NCBI GenBank assembly: GCA_963969495.1
Contig: OZ018325.1
Coordinates: 203,572,739-203,636,738 of the forward strand
Length of the DNA: 64,000 nt
Origin: Ceratothoa steindachneri
Taxonomy: Eukaryota > Arthropoda > Malacostraca > Isopoda > Cymothoidae
Direction: 5' to 3'
Shown: piece after piece, positions 49,156-61,493 of the stretch
Numbering within the stretch: position 1 is the stretch's first letter
How the letters are laid out: each line of letters starts with the position of its first letter
Program-made: the position numbers and the translations under genes
The notes under the pieces: model-generated
Told to the model about the DNA's origin: nothing
Seen by the model: the letters and a program-made list of their open reading frames with translations, nothing else
The model's database searches: none

Positions 49156-50005
49156 CCTACATTTTGAAAATGTTTTGTTGGCTTTTATATTATACTTACT
49201 TCCTTATTCCAAATTCTTCTTTTTCTTTCTTGCACAAGTTTCATACGCTTCTTTTATTAACCTCAGAACGCCTTTTTTTACCCCCACTCATTATCTTACA
49301 TGCACAGTTTCTTTATATTTGCTCTATTATACAAATATCCACCTCTTTCTGACCACCTTCCTTTCATTTTTACAAATCTTTTTTGCTTCTCTCTATTACA
49401 TCTACATCCACTCTTCCTCACCAACTTTTCTCCCACTCAGTTTTATTTCGTTATTTTATAATACACCTTCTTCTAACTCATTTTCACCTCTTGCCAAATC
49501 AGTTATTTTCTCCATTTTATTGTTCTCATCAATATATTTAATTCTCTCTTTCTTACTAACTCATTTTATCTTGCCAATTCCATCATTTCACCCACCTTTG
49601 GGCTCTACTTTCCCACAAACTCTCCACCTTTTTCCAATAAATACTTTTTTCTACTAACCACTTTTCCATATTTTATCCCCTTCATTACGGATTCTACCTT
49701 TTTCCTTAAGGAATCTCTTTTCTTTTCGCTTCACATGAATTTCTTCCTCTATTCCATTGGTCTCCTTTAACCCTTTCTCATCATCCCAACTCCTTTGTAC
49801 CCTTCCTTCACTTGCAGACCCGGAGGCCAGCTCAAAGCAAACTCTTGCTAAGAACAACAATGTTAAAATTGCTAATATTGTTGGTGCTTCGCTTTAGCTA
49901 TTTTCCTTGACGCTGTGCTGGTGAGAACGAAAGACTCCCCTAGCTGTTTTAACACCCTTCCCCCCTCCTCTTCTCACATACTCTCAGGTCCAGAGATACA
50001 CACAT

Positions 50006-50051
<46 letters not shown>

Positions 50052-50404
50052 CGGCAACTCTGTAATACTCTTTCAGAAACCTTAACTAATATACAGTGTT
50101 CGTTCCTTCTTTTAATCCGGTTCCACATTAATATTCATTTCCAATTTCAGTTTCTAAATTAATTCGCACTCCATTCCCCGAAATGCAACTGATAATTTGA
50201 TTTGAGGGCTGTCGGTGCGGTCTCCCATCGTCTGTGGAAGGTGGAGATAAGCGGGAAGCAGAGTGGCTTAAAAGGACGCGTATCGTATACATGAGAGATG
50301 AATCTTAGTTGAAAATCCCAACGTTGTAGCATCAATTCGAGAATAGCGGAAAATTCATTCTCTTTCTCTCTTTCTTTCATTAGTTTTTCCCTCTCTCTCT
50401 TCCT

Positions 50405-50409
<5 letters not shown>
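49156..50409. other. No gene; T/C-rich tract
   Basis: 49160-49780 is strongly C/T-biased, giving a 160-codon Phe/Leu/Ser frame that is compositional. A (CT)n run lies at 50010-50046. Confidence 0.6.

Positions 50410-50487
<78 letters not shown>
50410..50487. repeat. (TA)n
   Basis: About 38 units after a CT-rich run. Confidence 0.97.
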
Positions 50488-50490
<3 letters not shown>

Positions 50491-52199
50491 AAAGGATCCT
50501 TACGAGTGCTTTCTACGTTACCCCAAGAAAATCGATATTGGCTGCAGACAACAGTTTTTTTCCTCTCTTTCTCTCTTCTCTACCCATCTCTTCGTCTGCT
50601 TAAAAAAGTCTATAGGCGAATGAAAGACAATTTAGTTTTGCCATCATGAAGATCAAAATGGGCAGTAAATATATCTTGAATTATATTTCTTTGGGAATTC
50701 TTTGCTCTCCCGCTCGGATCCCATTTGCTCTTTCGAAGCGAATTTTCTTCGAAGCCGTGCGTTTACCGGCAAGTAGGCGGAGACGTTACTTGAAAGCGTT
50801 CATATGCATTGCTCTTTTCTCCGGCCATAAAGGGCCCTTATTCATCGGGAGAATATCTACATAACTATTGGGAATGCATTTTCAAATGACGCCTATTTGA
50901 TCTCGATCAAACCTCCCTATTCGGTTACGCATCAGATATGGAAGGTTTCAGGTTTTTCCTTCTTAGATTTTAATTTGAATAATGAATTATTATTACGTCC
51001 TCCTTAATAGTAGAATTTTTATTGAAGTATATTGAAAAATTACTCTGCATTTCTCGTGCATAAGATATATTATATACAAGTGCGTCTCGTGCAGTTGAGG
51101 CCAGATATTCTATTCATACGTGTCCCTCATAGAATCCTGATTCTTAACCTGTTTCCATTCGTGAATTCCTTGTAATACGCCAAGTAGTTGCCTCAACCCT
51201 ATGTTCACTGCTTTAAAAATAATATAATAGATATTAATATCAGTCATTGTGGTTTTAATATGCATCTATATTTATACATATGGAATTGTATCATTACAAT
51301 TAATAAACAAATATATAATTTTTAGCCACATCCAAAACATTGACCATAATTAAGTATAACATCTCAAATACCTAACAGACCTGTTGACTATCTCTGGGGT
51401 ACAAAAAATAAAACATGATACCTACAAAACCAAACCCCAATTAAGATCGATAACAAACCTTATTGTAACAATAATTTTTAAATGCTCATGAAAACTTCAA
51501 GCATAAATTATAATCAATCAATTTGAGATAAAAAGGAGGGGAACGCATCAACACTATTAAAAACAAATTCCCTACCCTCTCTCTACCTTCCATGCCCTCC
51601 CAAAGACAGAGCTGCCTATCGCTTTTTGGATGCCCCTAAGATTCTAAGAATTTTTTTTAATCACTATATTATTATATTCGTCGATTTAACATCAATTTAC
51701 GTAAATGCGTTGACTCCCTTAAATTGCTCTCCAAGGCAAGATGAGGTTCCCGAAGCGAATAAGGAAATTCACCTAAAGATTAGAATGACAAACGTTAGAA
51801 GGCATGAAAGCACCAAGGGTAGGTCCAATTTAGAGAGGTAAGTACATACATAGCTGTAGTACAATGTTCCACCAATTAATATACTACTAAAATTGAGTTG
51901 ATTTCTTTTTTTTATAATTGCATACATAAAAAAGAACAAATAATGGGGAAAATTGATATAAAAATTTAGCCCCTAAAACTAAAATAATACAATAAAATCA
52001 TGTTTTGTTAAAATCTAGACACGGATTCGCATGTTATCTTATTTGATAGGGAAATTTTATGAATATTTCTATCATTACGCAGAAATGAATTGCTAAACCT
52101 TTTTAGAAGACTATTATTTAAAAGCGGTATTGTTTTTCACAATTCATAAAATTATTTACACAACTTTAAAGGAAATCATTTTTCATTTAAAAAGTAAAG
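50488..52199. other. No gene recognised
   Basis: Frames at 50646-50864 and 51626-51841 match nothing I know. Confidence 0.5.
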
Positions 52200-53335
52200 T
52201 GCCGTCCAAAAAGATCAGACTGTATTTCTATAACATCATCTTCCAACATTTTTGACCGAGAAAGTCTAAGGTTTCCCAAATTTATTTACGATGAATTTCA
52301 GGTATATACTCCTTATAGATAAAAGTTATGCAAATTTAGATTAAAAAAAAACAAAGAAAGTTATTAGCAGATAAGCAAATTACAATAAAAAATTAAAATG
52401 TCAAAAGTATTAGATGAATAAAACAAAGAAAGTTATGAGCAGATAAGCAAATTACTATAAAAATTAAAATGTAAAAAATATTAGATGAATAAAACAAAGA
52501 AAGTTATTAACAGATAAGCAAATTACTATAAAAATTAAAATGTCCCAAATATTAGATGAATGAAACAAATAAAGTTATCAGCGGTTAAGCAAATTACTAT
52601 AAAAATTAAAATGTTCCAAATATTAGATGAATAAAACAAAGAAAGTTATTAGCAGATAATCTTATTACCATAAAAATTAAAATTTACAAAGTATTAGATG
52701 AATAAAACGAAGAAAGTTATTATCAGATAAGCAAATCACTATAAAAATTAAAATGTCCAAAATATTAGATGAATAAAACAAATACAGTTCTCAGCAGATA
52801 AGCAAATTACTATAAAAATTAAAATGTCATAAATATTAGATGAATAAAACAAAGAAAGTTATTAACAGATAAGCAAATTACTATAAAAATTAAAATTTCC
52901 GAAATATTAGATGAATAAAACAAATAAAGTTATCAGCAGATAAGCAAATTACTATAAAAATGAAAATGTTCCAAATATTAGATGAATAAAACAAAGAAAG
53001 TTATTAGCAGATAATCTTATTACCATAAAAATTAAAATTTACAAAGTATTAGATGAATAAAACGAAGAAAGTTATTATCAGATAAGCAAATCACTATAAA
53101 AATTAAAATGTCCAAAATATTAGATGAATAAAACAAATACAGTTCTCAGCAGATAAGCAAATTACTATAAAAATTAAAATGTCAAAAATATTAGATGAAT
53201 AAAACAAATACAGTTATGAGCAGATAATCATATTACCATAAAAATAAAAATCACCAAAATATTTGATGAATAAAACAAAGAAAGTTATCAGAAGATAAGC
53301 AAATTACTAGAAAAATCAAAACTTCTAAAATAATT
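52200..53335 (+). repeat. 71-bp satellite with five-unit higher-order period
   Basis: After a lead-in like copy 2 of the dispersed family (52200-52330), about 14 units of 71 bp follow, each with GATAAGCAAATTACTATAAA and ATATTAGATGAATAAAACAA. Unit starts at 52411, 52482, 52553 and 52624 confirm the period. A variant run beginning near 52686 recurs at 53041, 355 bp later (5 x 71), so a block of five was duplicated. Confidence 0.93.
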
Positions 53336-53339
53336 GTAA

Positions 53340-53950
53340 CGCTTATGTTTCTTGTAGAGAGAAGCAGTTAGCATGCCCGAGAAATCTGTGACGCTGTGCT
53401 ACCACGATGGGTTTTTTAGTGAACTCCAAAAGTGTAAATCCATAATAATATGTCAAACACTGGAAGAAAATTTTTCACGTAAGACTGATAAATTGATTGG
53501 TGGTCCAAGGAAGATCGAAAAAAGAAAGACAGAGCCATTATCCACATTGTGTAAATGACCGTTGCAAGACGTCTATAGGAGTTTCTCGAGAGATTAGTGA
53601 GATTCTTGTCATCAATGTCTCCGGTAAGAGTTAAACAATCTTGAAGCTTGCACATCCGCGATCAAACCATTGATCAGTCCTAAGAAGAAAAAAGCTTGTC
53701 TTGCATTCACCATTGATCAAATTACATGGTTAGAAAAACAATTGAGCCAGGTCTACTTCAGTGAAGAATGTAACTTTTAATTTGTTCGGATACAATGGCA
53801 GGAGGTTCGTTCTTCGCAGAGCAGGAGAAAGCTTGTCTACCAATTGCACTCACTAAAAAGAGTGAATTCTTTCCACAAAATATGGGAACACCAATGACCA
53901 GGTGGCAAACTGCATGTTTAGCCCAAGAAGTTAAATGATTTCAGATAAAA
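53340..53950 (+). pseudogene. Tc1-like transposase relic
   Basis: Plus-strand pieces: 'KLIGGPRKIEKR' (spacer between DNA-binding helices), a frame change, a 'KTSIGVSREIS'-like segment, 'AHPRSNH', 'VTFNLFGYNGR' then 'RFVLRRAGE', the region just after the first catalytic Asp. The remaining catalytic domain is lost. Confidence 0.7.
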
Positions 53951-53969
53951 CTCATCCTATCTAAATCTA

Positions 53970-54710
53970 TATATTGAAATAGTATTCATTAAGTCTATTC
54001 TTAAACATATTAAAGAACTTTGGACCACTACAGGTGGTAAACAGTTCTATATCTCAGTAATTTTCTATGTAAAAAGGTTTTGCGCAATTACTATTTCGAA
54101 TCGCCTATTTTTTAATTTAAATTCATTGTTTCGAGTGTTCGTACGGTTGACATAATAAAAAGTCATTCAAACTCAAAATCTGAAAAAACATTAAAATTTT
54201 GTTCTTAAAAGAACAATTTATGTTTTTTAATCTCTCTTTATAAGATTTATGTCTAATCTTGGAAATAATTTTGGCGACTCTACGTTAAATTCGCTCCAAA
54301 GTTTTGATATCTTTACGCATGTATTGAGACCAAAATTAAACGGCCTACTCCAAGTGGACTCTGACAAATTATTTGTATATAGGGGAAAGACTATTTCTTT
54401 TAATTTAAATGTAAAGATCCATCTCTAAAGTTTTACCATTTATTTATAATCATTAAACACGTTTTGATTGCCTAAACGCTTGGATTTACATTTGCTAACC
54501 CCTCTGACAGATTTAATCATTTGTCTAGATCCCGTTGTAGAATTTAGCAATCGGATCGAGAATTTACACTACTGCCTAAGTGTCATCTAAGAATTTACAT
54601 ATTTTACATATTAGATCATTATCCAGATCGTTTACCTAGATTATAAAGAGTAGGTAGGGGACCCAAGACGGAACCCTAAGGTCCAACGAAGTATTAATAT
54701 ATGTATATAG
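53970..54710 (-). pseudogene. CR1/L2-like LINE reverse transcriptase relic
   Basis: Near 54690 the minus strand has a degraded GSVLGPL block. Further along come a segment ending in 'FWSQYMRKDIKTLERI', 'RRVAKIISKIRHKSYKERLK', and toward 53990 'FFNMFKNRLNEYY', the C-terminal end of ORF2 in CR1/L2 LINEs. The YADD box is not readable. Numerous stops. Confidence 0.72.
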
Positions 54711-54719
54711 GTACGAGTA

Positions 54720-55260
54720 TATATGCGTTGACCAAAAGTATAAAGCACCCTATGGAATCAGTCATGTAATGTAATTAGACATTTATGGAGAGAAAAGTCA
54801 GTATATATATCATATATTTATTTATTTTTAATTATTTGAATACTTCATTGGCCTTTTTTTTGCTTTAATTACAGTCATAATTGATAATAGCATGGATCTC
54901 ATATTTTTCTTTTTAGTTCTGCTGCTATCTGTCCCCATTCAGCTTGTCAATTTTCATACAGTTTTATTATATTAGTAATTGTAGTATTACTAATTGCTTT
55001 TCTAACCATTCTTCCAAAGTGTTCTATTGGATTCAAGTCTGGGTTTTGGGTTGGTCACTCCAAAGGGGTGATCTGAATTGATCCAAACCAATTCTTGGTG
55101 TGATTGGATGTATGGCATTTCTGCTGAAATATAACTTCATTTCTTGGCGTTGATGGAATTAATTTCTGGATGATGGCTCTAAAACTTGTGACAACATCGT
55201 GGTATTAGTTGAAGCGTTCATTCTTGCCAGACATAAAAACATCTCCTATGTCACCGTGAT
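54720..55260 (-). pseudogene. Tc1-like transposase C-terminal relic
   Basis: The minus strand contains 'PDLNPIEHFGRMVRKAISNT' and 'KLYEN' then 'AEWGQIAAELKRKI', the third catalytic block and C-terminal helices. GACCAAAAGTATAAAGCACC at 54731 may be its end. Confidence 0.7.
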
Positions 55261-55539
55261 GAAGACATGAAGACAATTACTATGATTGAACTAGCTTCTT
55301 ACTTTATTGTTGCTAACACACTAACAGAGTGAAATACCTTTCTAACTCTTCGTATCACAAAAGTACCTCCAGAAGTGCTGTAAATCTGCAAAATTGTTAC
55401 AAAAAAGTTAAATTTGTAAATAATTTTCTTCGAAGAAAATTTAAATAGAATTGCATAAATTACATGTAAAAAAATGTAATAGTCTTTCTTACATACCTAA
55501 AATTAACTTTACTCGCCCGAATAACTGTAGAGGAATTTC
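55261..55539. other. No gene recognised
   Basis: AT-rich; no supported feature. Confidence 0.4.
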
Positions 55540-56850
55540 ATGTGTCCTTTTTCTTTGACTTCAGATAGCCATAACCTCTTTCTCACCTTGCATCGTTTTA
55601 GCCATTGATTTGTAGGTCTCCTTCAAAATATTCTTCATTATATTTTTTAACTTGAAGCTTCATTGAAAATCCCAACAAGTTCATCTTTTTCTGCGATTCT
55701 GTAGTGAAGTCCGAATAATAGATCTATTTTCTCTGTATTGTAATACGCTTTCTCCTAATTCCTTTCCTTGATGCAAAGTTCTTGGTCTCTTGATATCGTT
55801 TTAGCAGTTCAAAACTTTTTGGCATGTGTGTTAGACGTTTTGCACAGTTTGCAACAAGTGTTCTGCAGGCTTGTATTAGTATTTTCGCGCACTCTTCTTT
55901 ACATATGACCTTAAGGTCGGCTATGGTCTTGGGGGCCCGCAAATGTATTGGAATTTTTTCATTTTCGCCTAAATTTTTAATTGGTTCATATTAAGTGACT
56001 GGCTGGGCTACTGTAGCACCTTCCTATTATTCTGAACAAACCAATCCCGAGTCATTTGGCAGTGTTCTTTGGATCTTGTTGGAACTACTAACCATCTCCA
56101 AGTTGTAAATATTGGACAGAGATTAGCAAATATTCTACGATATTGAGCTCTATTTATTTTGTCATTTATGCATCAGATGTATCGTTCCAGTACCATTAGT
56201 AGAAAAACATCCCCATACCATAAGTATTCCGCTGCTGAATTTTACGGTAGGGAAGGTTTTCTTTGGATAATAATCATTTGCATCATTCTACAATACATAA
56301 AAAACTAAATCCCATCCAGACAATTTTATTTATGTATCATCTGACCATAACACACTACTTTAGAATTCTCAAGGTTTTTCCAAATGTTTACAGGCAAAAT
56401 TTAGGCGCTCATCTCTGTTTTCATTAAGTAGGGGTTGTTCTTGGTTGTCGGGATTTCAGATTATTGCGATTCAGCTCATTATTGATTGTTTGTTGCGATA
56501 CCCAAGTCCCTGCAGCAAGCAGTTCTTCTAGGATTCCCTTACATGCCCTCATAGGGTTTGCCTTAACTCTTCTAATCATCTTTCTAGAAGCTTTGGTTGA
56601 GATTTTACGCGGAGTACCAGTTCTAGGAAGATTTTCACAATGCCAGTATTTTCCATTTCAAAATATGAGAAGCAATGGTACTGAACGAAATATTTAGCCT
56701 CTTCGAACAAACTTCGGAAACTCAACCATTCATTGTAAAGGTTAATAATTCAAATCTTATGTACATTCAATATAGAACTCTTTTCTCTTTGCCATGGTGA
56801 CAACCTTGCTGCATTAGCAGAAGACAATGAATGGCTGTCTAACTAATTGA
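55540..56850 (-). pseudogene. Tc1-like transposase relic, nearly full span
   Basis: The minus strand gives, from 56850 down, an N-terminal stretch ('AAGTWVSQQTINNELNRNNL', the second helix-turn-helix), a middle part with poor frame, a degraded 'FQQDPKNTAK' (second catalytic block), 'PSQSLNMNQLKI' (third block) and the C-terminal frame 55724-55942 with 'PKTIADLKVICKEECAKI' and 'CRTLVANCAKRLTHM'. Stops throughout. Confidence 0.78.
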
Positions 56851-57142
56851 TGAAAACATTAGTTGAAATTTTAAAGGTATTTGAGTATTCATTCAATCAA
56901 TTTTCCTATAATTGTTCACAAGTAATATCTTAATAAATATTAATTCTTTTGCAAGAAAAAATCTTCCAGAAACAATTCGTATAATTTACCTTTTAATATA
57001 TTTCAATTGATGTTTGGCTTTGTTCACTTCAAAATACTTCATGTAATTTTAATTCTCATCTTTTGTATAAGTTCTTAGTTATTTGGATATTTTTAAGTTT
57101 ATTAAGAAACAATATTTCGGGATACAAATATTTGTTTCCCTG

Positions 57143-57144
<2 letters not shown>

Positions 57145-57220
<76 letters not shown>
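57145..57220. repeat. (TA)n, left part of interrupted array
   Basis: About 38 units; the mariner at 57221-58524 begins exactly at its right end. Confidence 0.97.
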
Positions 57221-57223
<3 letters not shown>

Positions 57224-58524
57224 GGTGTTCCATTAAGACGGATCGAAGTTAACAGTAAATAAAACAGTGTTATTGGTGGAAATTTATTTATTTTACTATT
57301 GGATCATGTTATTTGAGTCATAGCAATTATGTATGAAAAATAATATCACTTAAATTTCCGCCAAGGCTTCGGCGGCACACTTCCACTCGATGGTCAAAAT
57401 TTTGATGACGTCTCTGCATAGTTGCTCCTAGATCTCACCAATATGCCTTATTATCTCATCCTTCAGTTGTTGAATTGTTGTTGGCTTGTTGGCATAAACC
57501 ATACTTTTGAGATGACCCCAAAGGAAGAAATCTAAAGGCGTCAAGTCACACGATCGTGGTGGCCAATTGACCTCGCTGTTTCGAGAGATGATGTGACCTG
57601 GGAACTTCTCATTCAATAAAGCCATTGCTGCATTGGCTGTGTGGCATGTGGCGCCGTCCTGTTTTAACCACAAATCTTCGACATCCATAGAATTCAATTC
57701 AGGCCATAAAAAGTTGGTTATCATGGCACGGTATCGCTCGCCTGTCACCGTAACAGAATTCCCGGTATCATTTTCGAAGAAATAAGGCGCAATGATTCCG
57801 CCTACAAAAAATGCACACCAAACAGTGACCTTTTGTGGATGCAGTGGCTTTTGAACAATTTTCCTGGGATTTTCATCAGCTCAAATGCGACAATTCTGCT
57901 TATTAACGGATCCACCAAGATGAAAATGGGCTTCATCACTAAAGAGGATTTTTTTGCGAAAAATCATCATCGGCTTGTCTTTGCTCGTGCACCTAATTGA
58001 CAAATGTACGGCGCTGCAAATGGTCAGCAGTCTTCAGTTCTTCTGTCAATTGAATTTTGTAAGCGTGTAGAGACAAATCTTTTGTCAAAATTCGATGTAA
58101 CTTTGTTGTGGAGAGGTTCAATTCCTGCGCGCGATGACGAATAGAGGTGTCTGGAGCTTCGGCCACATTCTCGTGCACTGCAGCAATGATTTAAGCTGAA
58201 CGGCGTAAAAAAACACGCAATGGCGTTTTCATATCTGGTACCAACCCCGTTTGTTTGAATTTACGAGCAATTTTCCCAATTGCACTCTCGGTTGGTCGAT
58301 TATGTTGACCAAAAAAATAGCGAAGTGGCCGAAATGCGTTTCTGTTTGAACGTCCATCTTGGTAATAGGCTTTGATAACTTTAACACGTTGTTTGATTGT
58401 TAATCTTTCCATGGTTAAAATTGCCAAAGACTGAATTTGTTAAATCTGAAAGAAAAAGAAAAAATCATGAGATGCTTAAACTTAACTAACATTTAAAATC
58501 GGCCCAAGTTATTGGAACACTCTT
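57221..58524 (-). mobile_element. mariner element (rosa-like, DD41D) in a TA array
   Basis: Ends read AAGGGTGTTCCATTAA (left) and, on the other strand, AAGAGTGTTCCAATAA (right), directly bordered by TA on both sides, the mariner target. Length 1304 bp, about the size of a complete element. It sits within what was one (TA)n array, so it inserted after the array formed. Confidence 0.9.
57353..58412 (-). pseudogene. DD41D mariner transposase, few defects
   Basis: ATG at about 58412 ('MERLTIKQRVKVIKAYYQDG', helix-turn-helix). A stop falls after 'RRSA' near 58188, and another stop or frame change near 57990. The catalytic domain follows: 'ILFSDEAHFHLGG' (first Asp), 'CAFFVGGIIAPYFFEND', 'LWLKQDGATCHTA' (second Asp), 'NWPPRSCDLTPLDFFLWG' (third Asp), end near 57353. 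I count 41 residues between the second and third Asp, the DD41D spacing known for rosa-type elements. All three acidic residues are present but stops prevent expression. Confidence 0.9.

Positions 58525-58619
<95 letters not shown>
58525..58619. repeat. (TA)n between two mariners
   Basis: About 46 units with TG and TT interruptions; right remainder of the array hit at 57221 and left border of the next mariner. Confidence 0.97.
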
Positions 58620-58622
<3 letters not shown>

Positions 58623-59866
58623 TTTGGGACGAAGTAATGTTCTATTTTTAATTTTCAGGTCTATATTAAAAAGAGAAAAACTTATGAATATAAAAATATT
58701 TAATTATAAACATAACTTCTCTTTCTTTCTAGAACTTCCTTCTATCTGTCACCAAACTTATAAATGCCACGCTTGTAACATTCCTTAGGTTTTGATACAA
58801 AATATGAATCCAACTCGTTTTCATCCCCTTCTCTTGATGTCAACCATCTAAATGGTTCTGTAACCCTCTAAACAAATGATATTCAGGAGGAGGAAGGTCA
58901 AGAGAATATGGAGGATGAAGCAATCTTTCCCAACCATGCTCCTCCAAGAGATCTTAGGTCATTCGATCCTTGTGAAGATGGGCATTATCGTGATGGAAGA
59001 TGGCACCCCTCCTGCTGACAAAGGAAGTCCGGCTTTGGCCCAAAGCGGCTTTGAAACTACGAAATTGATTGCAGCAGAGATTGCCATTAATTGTTTGATT
59101 GTTGTCTAAACCGTTCGTAAAGGACATTTTCTTCAATAACTCATTATGTACTCAACATGATCTTTTGGGGGATGAAGTCATTTTCTCGGTTTTGGGGAAA
59201 TTATGCTTCCTCTACTAATCTAGGAACGGCGGCGTTTAACGTTATGATAAAGGATGTACTTCTCATCACCATTAAAAAGCCTGCCCCTAAAAATGGTGCC
59301 TGAAAGTGTCGTGAAATCAATGACTGACAGCAAGCACCATGCTATTGCAGATATGAGAAACCCATTTTCCAATCACAGGAACCTTTGCAATCATTTTGAT
59401 TTGGCGTAGGGCAGTCGTGTGGTTTGCGTTAAATTGTTCTGCAAACTTCCCACAAGTTGTAGCAAGATTTGCTGTGAAAAAGCTTCCAACTCTTCGAAAT
59501 CATGTTCTTTTGACGACCTTCTTTTGGTCCGTTTTTAGACTTAAATTTCCCTTCGGAACCGGAAAAAACACTTCCTGCCATTTCTTTCATTTACTGCATT
59601 ATCCCCATAGGTTGTCTGAATGATTTTTGCATCTGTACTTGCATTGATACCTTTATGAAACTCATAGAGTAAAACATGTCTAATGTGATCTTTAGATAGG
59701 ACAACATAGGAGTGAATACCGAGTAAGATTATGAACAATATTTTTATAATCTAAAAGTAAAAGGAATAAATGACTCATTGTAGCATTCCTCAACGATACC
59801 AAGAAAAAATATTTTAATAAACAATATGTAAAAATTTACTCTAGGAAATAGGTCATTACTTTCGTT

Positions 59867-59870
<4 letters not shown>
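58620..59870 (-). mobile_element. mariner element (DD34D group) bounded by (TA)n
   Basis: Left end TTTGGGACGAAGTAATG and right end, on the other strand, TTGTAACGAAAGTAATG, share ACGAA(A)GTAATG. Each lies directly against a TA array. Length 1.25 kb is normal for mariner. Confidence 0.75.
58700..59740 (-). pseudogene. mariner transposase relic
   Basis: The minus strand starts with 'RHVLLYEFHKGINASTDA' and 'YGDNAVNERNGRKCFFRF' (DNA-binding part). It then has broken frames including a degraded 'FRGRLFNGDEKYILYHNVKR' (first catalytic block, GDE), 'AIFHHDNAHLHK' (second Asp) and 'YSLDLPPPEYHLF', where the usual third Asp is Glu. The spacing of 34 residues fits the mariner DD34D group. Several stops. 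Confidence 0.82.

Positions 59871-59929
<59 letters not shown>
59871..59929. repeat. (TA)n between mariner and Tc1
   Basis: About 29 units. Confidence 0.97.
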
Positions 59930-59932
<3 letters not shown>

Positions 59933-60288
59933 CTGCCATAATGATTCGGACACTTAGATTTCCATCACAAAAATTACGGTACCTTCAAACCAAATAAGGT
60001 GAAGTAGAGCATATAAAATAGGCATTGATATGAGTTGTACATGTAAATTGTACATGTATAGATTGATGAGACTGCAAGTTGCATGCAAAAGAACATATTT
60101 ATTTCAAAAATATGGTGGTAAAAATGATCCGTACATCGTAATTCTATTACTTCTATCTTTGAGACATCCAACTAATTTAGGGTAGTATTTACTTCCATGA
60201 ATTCTTAGCACTTTCACTCATTACCATTTCAAGTTCTGAGCTAAAAATATGTTTTGGGACCAACTACACCTGCCATATCTAGGAGATA

Positions 60289-60734
60289 ATTGTTAAGCTA
60301 CGTCAAGAGGATCATTTCTCCATCAAAGCTATAGCTGAAAGGGTTAAACGGCCTAGTGTCGTACATATTATATCACACAAAGATACCAAAGGCTCATGTA
60401 TCAATGGAATTTCTACTAGTAGGCCTAGGAAAATCTCAAAGAGATATGACCAAGCTATCGACCGTATCTTAAAAAAGAACCGATATAGGACAGCATCCAC
60501 GATTTCTCGACGAGTAAATGAAACTATGGGCATTAGTGTGTTCAGAAAGACAGTATCACGCCGCCTGACGGAAAGATCTCGCACACCAGCAGTCAAGGCA
60601 TTGATCAGCCCTAAAAACAACAAAGCTATGTAGATTATCCTTCGCCAGCAAGCATGTTCTATGGACAGAATACCAATGGTCCGAAGTACGCTTCCCCGAT
60701 TAATCGAATTACAACAATTTGTTTGGTTCAGATG
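60289..60734 (+). pseudogene. Tc1-like transposase, N-terminal half
   Basis: The frame reads 'IVKLRQEDHFSIKAIAERVK', 'STSRPRKISKRYDQAIDRIL', 'STISRRVNET', 'FRKTVSRRLTER' then, after a stop at 60632, 'RLSFASKHVLW', 'YQWSEVRFPD' (first catalytic region) and 'LFGSDG', where the gypsy sequence begins. Both helix-turn-helix domains are present. Confidence 0.87.
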
Positions 60735-61432
60735 GTTCAGGAGCCCCCATCAGCATCGCCTCAGATGCATCCTCAACCCACGTAGGTGCAACCTTGCAGC
60801 AAAAAGTTGGTGACCAATGGCAACCTCTTGCTTTCTTCTCTCGCGCTCTTAGAAACCCTCAGAAGATATATTCAGCGTTCTCTCGAGAACTCCTCGGAAT
60901 ATATCTCGCTGTCCGCCACTTCCACCATCATTTGGAAGGGCGTGAATTTGCCATTTTTACTGACCATAAGCCCTTGGTCGGTGCAGGTTCGTCTTAAACC
61001 TCAATCACCTCATTCTTCTCCTACTATACCCCTTTATGGTACAGTAATCCCCCAAAACAACCTAAACCCCACCTTTTTAACTACTGCCTCTACAACTCCA
61101 CCTTCCGTTTTGCTGCCTCCTCCTCCTTTGTTGCAGAAACCATCGTCGGCAGAAGTGGTTAGTCAGGAGCAAATCTCTTCCCCACTGGTCACTCCGTCAA
61201 CGGACAACGGGACTCAAGACTCCCACATCCCGCTTGACGCCATCTCGCAAGGAACCAGCAAGCGGATCACCTTCGCTCCATCGACCTTCTCTCAGGCCAG
61301 TGCCTCGGTTAACGCTAATGGCACTGCCACTGCAACAGCAAATCTGTGTCCTTGTACTCGCAGCCAAACCAATGGCACTGTCACACGCTCCGGTCGCGTC
61401 ATCAGGAGGCCTCGTCGGTACTCGGACTTATA
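60735..61432 (+). pseudogene. Ty3/gypsy Pol fragment: RNase H and C-terminus
   Basis: 60735-60990 encodes the RT-linked RNase H: 'IASDASSTHVGATLQQ', 'LAFFSRALRNPQKIYSAFSR', 'ELLGIYLAVRHFHHHLEGR' and 'FTDHKPL'. It then passes with a frame change into a Pro/Ser/Thr-rich frame ending 'TRSGRVIRRPRRYSDL' at 61432, a typical gypsy Pol terminus. Protease, RT palm and most of the integrase are missing, so this is an internally deleted remnant. It interrupts a Tc1 gene. Confidence 0.87.
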
Positions 61433-61493
61433 ATCTCAAAATAGTAAAAAGGAAGGGGCGGTAACCTTCTTAGGGACGGGGGGTGTTATAGCA

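Noticed and set aside
49175..49657. 160-codon plus-strand frame
   Set aside because: C/T-biased tract giving Phe/Ser/Leu; no domain, no conserved spacing.
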